The position numbers were made by a program, and so were the translations under genes. From JAGNLA01 sp964639885 (lineage in GTDB: Bacteria > Caldisericota > Caldisericia > JAAYUI01): a DNA stretch of 11,068 nt. Below are positions 1 to 6,000 of this stretch, in pieces (positions within the stretch are counted from its first letter, which is position 1; every line of letters begins with the position of its first letter). The notes under the pieces are model-generated. The model ran no database searches. It was not told where the DNA came from and saw nothing but the letters and a program-made list of their open reading frames with translations. Location of the stretch: assembly GCA_964639885.1 (NCBI GenBank), contig CAZXEH010000036.1, forward strand, positions 1 through 11,068, given 5' to 3'.

Positions 1-2
1 TT

Positions 3-71
3 GCTATAATGCTGTTGATGGTTGCCGGAATGGGCCTGAGCCTGTTCCACGTTGAGCCGGTAAAAGCAGGT
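3..71 (+). other. Signal peptide, probably incomplete at its N-terminus
   Basis: The residues from base 3 onward form a hydrophobic stretch rich in Leu, Met, Val and Gly, followed by a polar segment ending V-K-A before Gly, which fits a type I signal peptidase site after residue 20 or 21. No Lys or Arg precedes the hydrophobic core, although Sec signals normally carry one or more. In-frame codons GCT ATA precede the first ATG without a stop. I infer that the n-region and true start codon lie left of the window. Confidence 0.65.
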
Positions 72-3000
72 TCAACATCGGTTGCCTACGCTTTTGGCGG
101 TGCACCGGCAATGAACCCGATCGTAAAGCCGATCGCCAAGGCTGGCGGTTACCAGATATCGTTCACCTACATGGTGTCTGAAACCATTCCATCGCCATGT
201 ACGGCTCCATCTGGCTGCACCTACGCGGCACCAAACGGCCCAGGACTTTCCATCACCATTCCCAACGACTTCCCGGCTCCTTCTCTTGACCCGAATTCCC
301 CTGGATACATAACCTCAACAACCGGCACGGTCTACGTCTACAACAGGACTGCAGTGGTCTATTTCCCTGCAATGGCTGTGGGATCGGCCGTTACATTCCA
401 GTATGGAAGGCTTGGCCCGGACAATCCACTTGTGATGCCCTCGCGTCCGAACAACTACACGTTCACAATGGCGCTCCGTACCTCAGGCAGATCAAATGCC
501 ATCACTACCGACATGCCATACCCGTCATCATTCACTCCTGTCACCCTCTCGCCAGTGGTCAAGGTTCTCTCGAACATGACTCCGGCAACAGTGATCTTCA
601 ATCCGAACACCGAGAAGCAGAATGCAGAATGTGAAGTAACATTTGCAATCGGCGCCGGTGAGGAAAGATCACTTACCAAGGGCGACAAGATCAGAATCTG
701 GTTCGACATCGATCCAGCTAACGGTCAGACATTGCCAGCCTTTGTTCTTCCGAACGAAGCAACACAGGTTCCGCTTGCCATGCCAGCCGACTCAATCACT
801 GTCAACGGCATGAAATGCACAACCACCCCATCAATCCAGTATCTTGCAGACGTTGGCGCTGCGACAGCGCTTGTAGATGTGGTTGTCCCGCAGGATATCA
901 GGAGTTCGGCGACATCCGGTACGGTCATCAAGGTGAAGTTTGCAAAGACTGCCGGAATCTACACGGGCAGAGGCACTCCATACCAGAGAACCGTGAAGGT
1001 TGCAACAATGAATGCCTCTGGCACAAACCTCATTGAACCGATTCCAGACAACTATGACAACTACCCTGAAACACTGACCTCTCCGCCTTATCCAAACTGC
1101 TTCCTGACAGGCAACGCGTACAGGATCGGAACATCGGTCACAGCCCCAACAGTTCAGGTTGTGCCGTCGACTGTCAGTACTGAAGCCCAGTATACAATTG
1201 GTCTCTTCCCTTGTGGTGCAGCCGGATCGCTCCAGATTGGTGCAACCGGTGCTCTTTACGCCAATGACGGAACCATAAGCATAGAGTTTCCGGCTGGCAC
1301 AGTCGTCCCTGCAAAGATTTCACCGGGTTCCATAACAATCAGCATCAACGGCGGTACGCCAAGCATCCTTTCACAGGAACCTGTTGTCAGCGGAACAAGA
1401 ATTTCTTTCAAAACACCGGTCAACATCAACGGCGGCGACTGCATCTCAATCGCATTCACCCAGTCGGCTCACCTTGCAAACCCATCCGTTGGTGCCGACA
1501 ATTACTACCTCAAGATTTGGACTTCGGCAGAACCAACAATCATAAACTCCGGCAATTACTCAATCACAAACCCGGGTTATGCTGTTGTGAACGTCGATCC
1601 CAACATCTCATTCACATCGCTGCTCAATCCTCCGGCATGTGCTCCTCCACCACCGGTTTATGCAGCTCCTTATGAATGCTACAGGTATGCCAACAACGAT
1701 TGCGACCCGACAGGCGCAAGATATACGATCCAGTTCTCGCTCAACGAGGCCTGTCCGCTTACAGTCGGTTCGCTGATCTATGTCACTTTTGACCCGGATT
1801 ACATCGGTATCGTTCCAAACCCGACAATCCCCGGCAACCTGATCATGGTCAATAATTCAATCTGTACGACACCGGCGCAGATCCAACCGGATGGCAGAAC
1901 CTATGCCATCTTCTCTCCGGTCACTCTTCCGATCAAATCTCAGGTAACAATTGCATTTCTGCCCGGCGCCGGCATACAGAATCCGGATGTTGTCGAGGAA
2001 GCAGAATCCTACGCTGTCTCGATAAGGATTCCATGCCCACCGAACCCGGACTACACAATTGTTTCACAGCCGTACTTCATCAAGACAGAACTTTCTAACA
2101 TTCAGCTCGTTCCAAACTGGAACGATGATACTTCGGCAACCTGGAACACCACATACCCGTACCAGTTCAAACCGGCCGTCAACACAATCACTGGCTGGCG
2201 TTTCGATTTCTGTGTCGGTGATTATGGCGACAGGGCAACCAACAGGCCAAACATCGCCGGTGGTGACACAATTACAATTGTCTTCCCGGAAGGTACAACA
2301 CTTCCAACCACTGCAATCACCAATGGAGTGATCAGACTCGGCATTCATGATGAAAACACGCTCGGGCTGCCGATCGGAACGGCTATCACATGGCCAAGGG
2401 TGGACAACCTAAGCGATTTCGGACTCGAGAATGTAATCGTTGATGGGAACAAGATCACGATGACTGTTCCATCCTCGGTCTTTGTAAACGAAAATGCCAA
2501 ACTCACGGTCTTCTTCCCCGAAAGCCTTGGAATAAGGACTCCAAAGAATGCCGGTGCATACGTTGCGATCATGTGGACATCAAAAGAACAGACTCCCGTA
2601 ATGTCCGGCCCGTTTACAATCGGAACCGTTGTCCAGGACATCGGTGTGACCGTCACTCCAAACACCTCACAGTCAGTGGATGAAAACTGTGTTTCCGGTA
2701 CCTCTGAGATTACAGTCAGATTCAGAAATGGTCTGTCTGGAACACTTGTCCCAGGTAACTTCATTTACATCGTTTTCCCAAGCGGATTCCAGCACTCAAC
2801 AGGCATCATGCCTGCAGGCACGGTCATACTCAATGGTATCTCCAATTCTGCACCGCTTGTGGGCCCGATTGGAAACATTGGCAATTTTGCGTATGCAATT
2901 CCTGTTCAGGATTACATCGCACCGGGATCACTCATAGAGGTGACATTCCTGCGCGATGCACTGATCAAAAATCCGAGACTGACACAGACTCCGATGATCT

Positions 3001-6000
3001 TCACCCTCACCCTTTACACCACATCGGAACCTGCACCTGTCAAATCGACACCATTTGAACTCGTTTCAAAGGTCTGCATGTCCTGCTCCTCAAGCCCGGA
3101 TTTCCATTCAGTCCATTTCTGGGATCTTGCCACAGGAACCTTTGCCAAGACTTCTATCCTGATGGGTTCATCAGGTGGAGTTGATGGCGGTGGCTGGCTC
3201 ATCGGCTTCCGAACAGGCGATGTGGGGGCAATTGTTCACGACATCACAAAGGTGACTGTTGAGTTCCCTGAAAGAACTGGTGTACCGTCCTATATTGCAC
3301 CTGATTATGTCAGATGCAGTACAACGGCGCCTTGGAGCACGCTTTGCGGAGCGGCTGCAGGGACTCCGGCAAGATCAATTCAGGTTGAAGGTCAGAAAGT
3401 GACCATTGTCTTCCCGATTGATGTGCCGGCAGGTTTCAACGCCTACATCTACTTCTGTGAGGAAGCTTCAATCATTGCCCCGGACAGGGCAGGTGAAACG
3501 AGGATCAAGCTCTCTACATCTGCAGAACCGACTGCAGTTGAATCTTGCCCATTCCTTGTTGAGCCGAGAGGTATGTCACCGGCAATCGTAACACCTTATC
3601 CATCACAGGCTGGTGCACCAAATGTCCAGTATACAATCGAATTCACGCTTGGCATGTATGGAACCCTCAATGTAGGAGACATGATCAATGTCGATTTCAT
3701 TGAAACAAACGCCACACAGATAACCCAGATCGACAATCCACAGTTCAGCGCAAACAAGATTCCGCCAATGTATGTCACAGTCAACGACATGCAGTGCATC
3801 ATCCCGATTGCCTATGAGCCGCCGGTTGCAGCCACAAGCTCATTCAAGCTCCACATCCAGACACCTGTTTCTGTGCTTGGCAACTCAAGGGTGAAGATTG
3901 TCCTTTCACCACAGTGCAGAATCCTGAACCCGACTGTCTGGTCACCAGAACCGTACAACACTCCGCTGCCACCAAACTACATGGTCAGGATTTCGACCAA
4001 CAAGGAAGTAAGGCCGGTCGATTCCGAAGAGTACGAGATCACGAACCCAAGTGCACCGACCAGACCGATAGTTCTAAACGATCCGTGCGTTGCAAATCTT
4101 CCGGCAATCTACTCGATGTCGTTTGTGACACCGCTTGCACTCACATTCAACCAGACGACACCGCCGATGTCATCCTATATCGACATCACCTTCCCGGAAG
4201 GATTCTACCTTCCGTCGACGATGTCGGCAGCATCTGTGAGGATCAATGAGTATCTTTGCGTTGTTTCGCCGATCATCAGCAATTATAGCGTAAGGGTTTA
4301 TGTCCCAACAAACATCAACGCATGGGACAAGGTAAACATAAAGTTTGACCCTAACCTCATGCTTTACAACCCGGCTGTTGCTGGAACCTACAACGTTACA
4401 GTGTCACTCAACGGCGGGCCTTCAATATCAGGTAAGTACACCGTTTGTGAACAGATCAACATCTGTCGTGTGGAAATTGTCCCAGGAGGACAGTCAAGTA
4501 TTCCAATTGGCGGAACACAGGTCTTCCAGGCAAAGGTGTTTGATTGCCAGGGAAGGGTCATCGAGAACAATCTTGAGATCAACTGGACGTTCAGCTCGGA
4601 TGCCGGCTACATCTCACCGATCAAAGGCCCTTCAACCACATTCACAGCATTCAAGAAGGGTGAAGGCGTTCTCATGGCTGCCGCAACCTACGGCAACAGG
4701 ACAATGACATCGACTGTCCCGATAATTGTAACGGGTCTTCCGTCAAGCCTGCTCATCAACCCGCAAGGCCCGGCAACACTCATCAAGGGTCAGTGCTATC
4801 CATACTCGGCACAGCTGTTTGATGACTACTCCACCCCCCATCCAATCTCAAACAACGTGACCTACGAATGGGAGCTTTCGTCGGCAAACCTTGGCACGGT
4901 AATTCCTTCATCAGGCAAGAGCACTCAGTTCTGCCCATCAATCGAAGGCAGAGGCTATGTCATCTGCAAGGCAACATACGAAGGAACAACGTTCACAGCA
5001 AGGTCTGAGTTCATTGTCAAGTCAGGCATCTTCACGCTCTTCCCGATTCCGGCATCAGATCTTGGTCAGTTCAAAGTTGGTCAGGTTTCACCGGAACTGA
5101 TGTTCGAGCTGAGGGATGAAAACGGAGCACCAAAGGAATCTCCAGACACCAAGTCGATTGTTGTGGAAACCACTTCACCGACCGGCATGTTCAGCGTTGA
5201 CAAGCTCCACTGGACTATCGGGACAAAGATAACCGTTTCAATCACCCAGGGCTTCTCCAGATCGACCAGCTTCTATTACGTTGATCCTGGACAGGGCAAT
5301 GTCCTTCTCTCTGGTGTGACCGAAAACGTAAACCCGGCCTACATCAAGATCAACTACAACGGAAGCTCTTCAAGACTCAGGTTCACAAATGAGACAAGGG
5401 TGACATCTGCAGGTACTCCTTCGGGTGCACTCACTCTCTCCGTGAGGGACGAGTACAACCAGCCGATGCCGCCACCGTCTGACACGCTCATCACAATCAA
5501 CGCCTATCCGATCATCAATGGTGTAGTTCAGCCGAATCCGTCAACAACGGGAGCATTCTCTGCTTCATCGACAGCATGGATGGCGCTGACTGACAATACA
5601 TTAACGATGAGGTCAGGGCAGCAGAGCATCGATGTCTTCTACAAAGATTCTGTGATGGGAACCTACCAGATCAAGGCAAGATCAATGGTTTATGGCACTG
5701 ACATCCAGTCATTGATCGTAACCCAGGCCGGTTCTGTTGGCGGAAACCTGACAGTCGTTGTTGACAGGCCAATAGCCTTGATTCCATCCGACTACCACAT
5801 CAGCGTCAGAGTCGGGTCATCTGGTCAGCTCCAGGCAGGTCTTGGGCATATCTATGTCCAGTTCCCGAAAGGCACAGAGCTTCCGACATTCGGTCAAGCA
5901 GACATCAAGGTTAACACTGCACCGACGAGCATAATTCCAATTGTCGACAGGGTAACGAATATCCTGGACATTGTTTCGCCGGTCAATGTCAACGCCAACG

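Noticed and set aside
2..10. A TGCTATAAT extended -10 match at the very start of the window.
   Set aside because: It overlaps the first ATG and lies within the signal peptide codons. Transcription from it would begin inside the signal sequence, and no downstream start keeps a usable signal peptide. No -35 region can be seen.
2345..2764. A 139-residue open frame on the - strand, with other 60-140 residue frames on both strands elsewhere.
   Set aside because: They all lie within the three strongly supported genes, have no ribosome binding sites or recognisable domains, and are expected by-products of codon usage.
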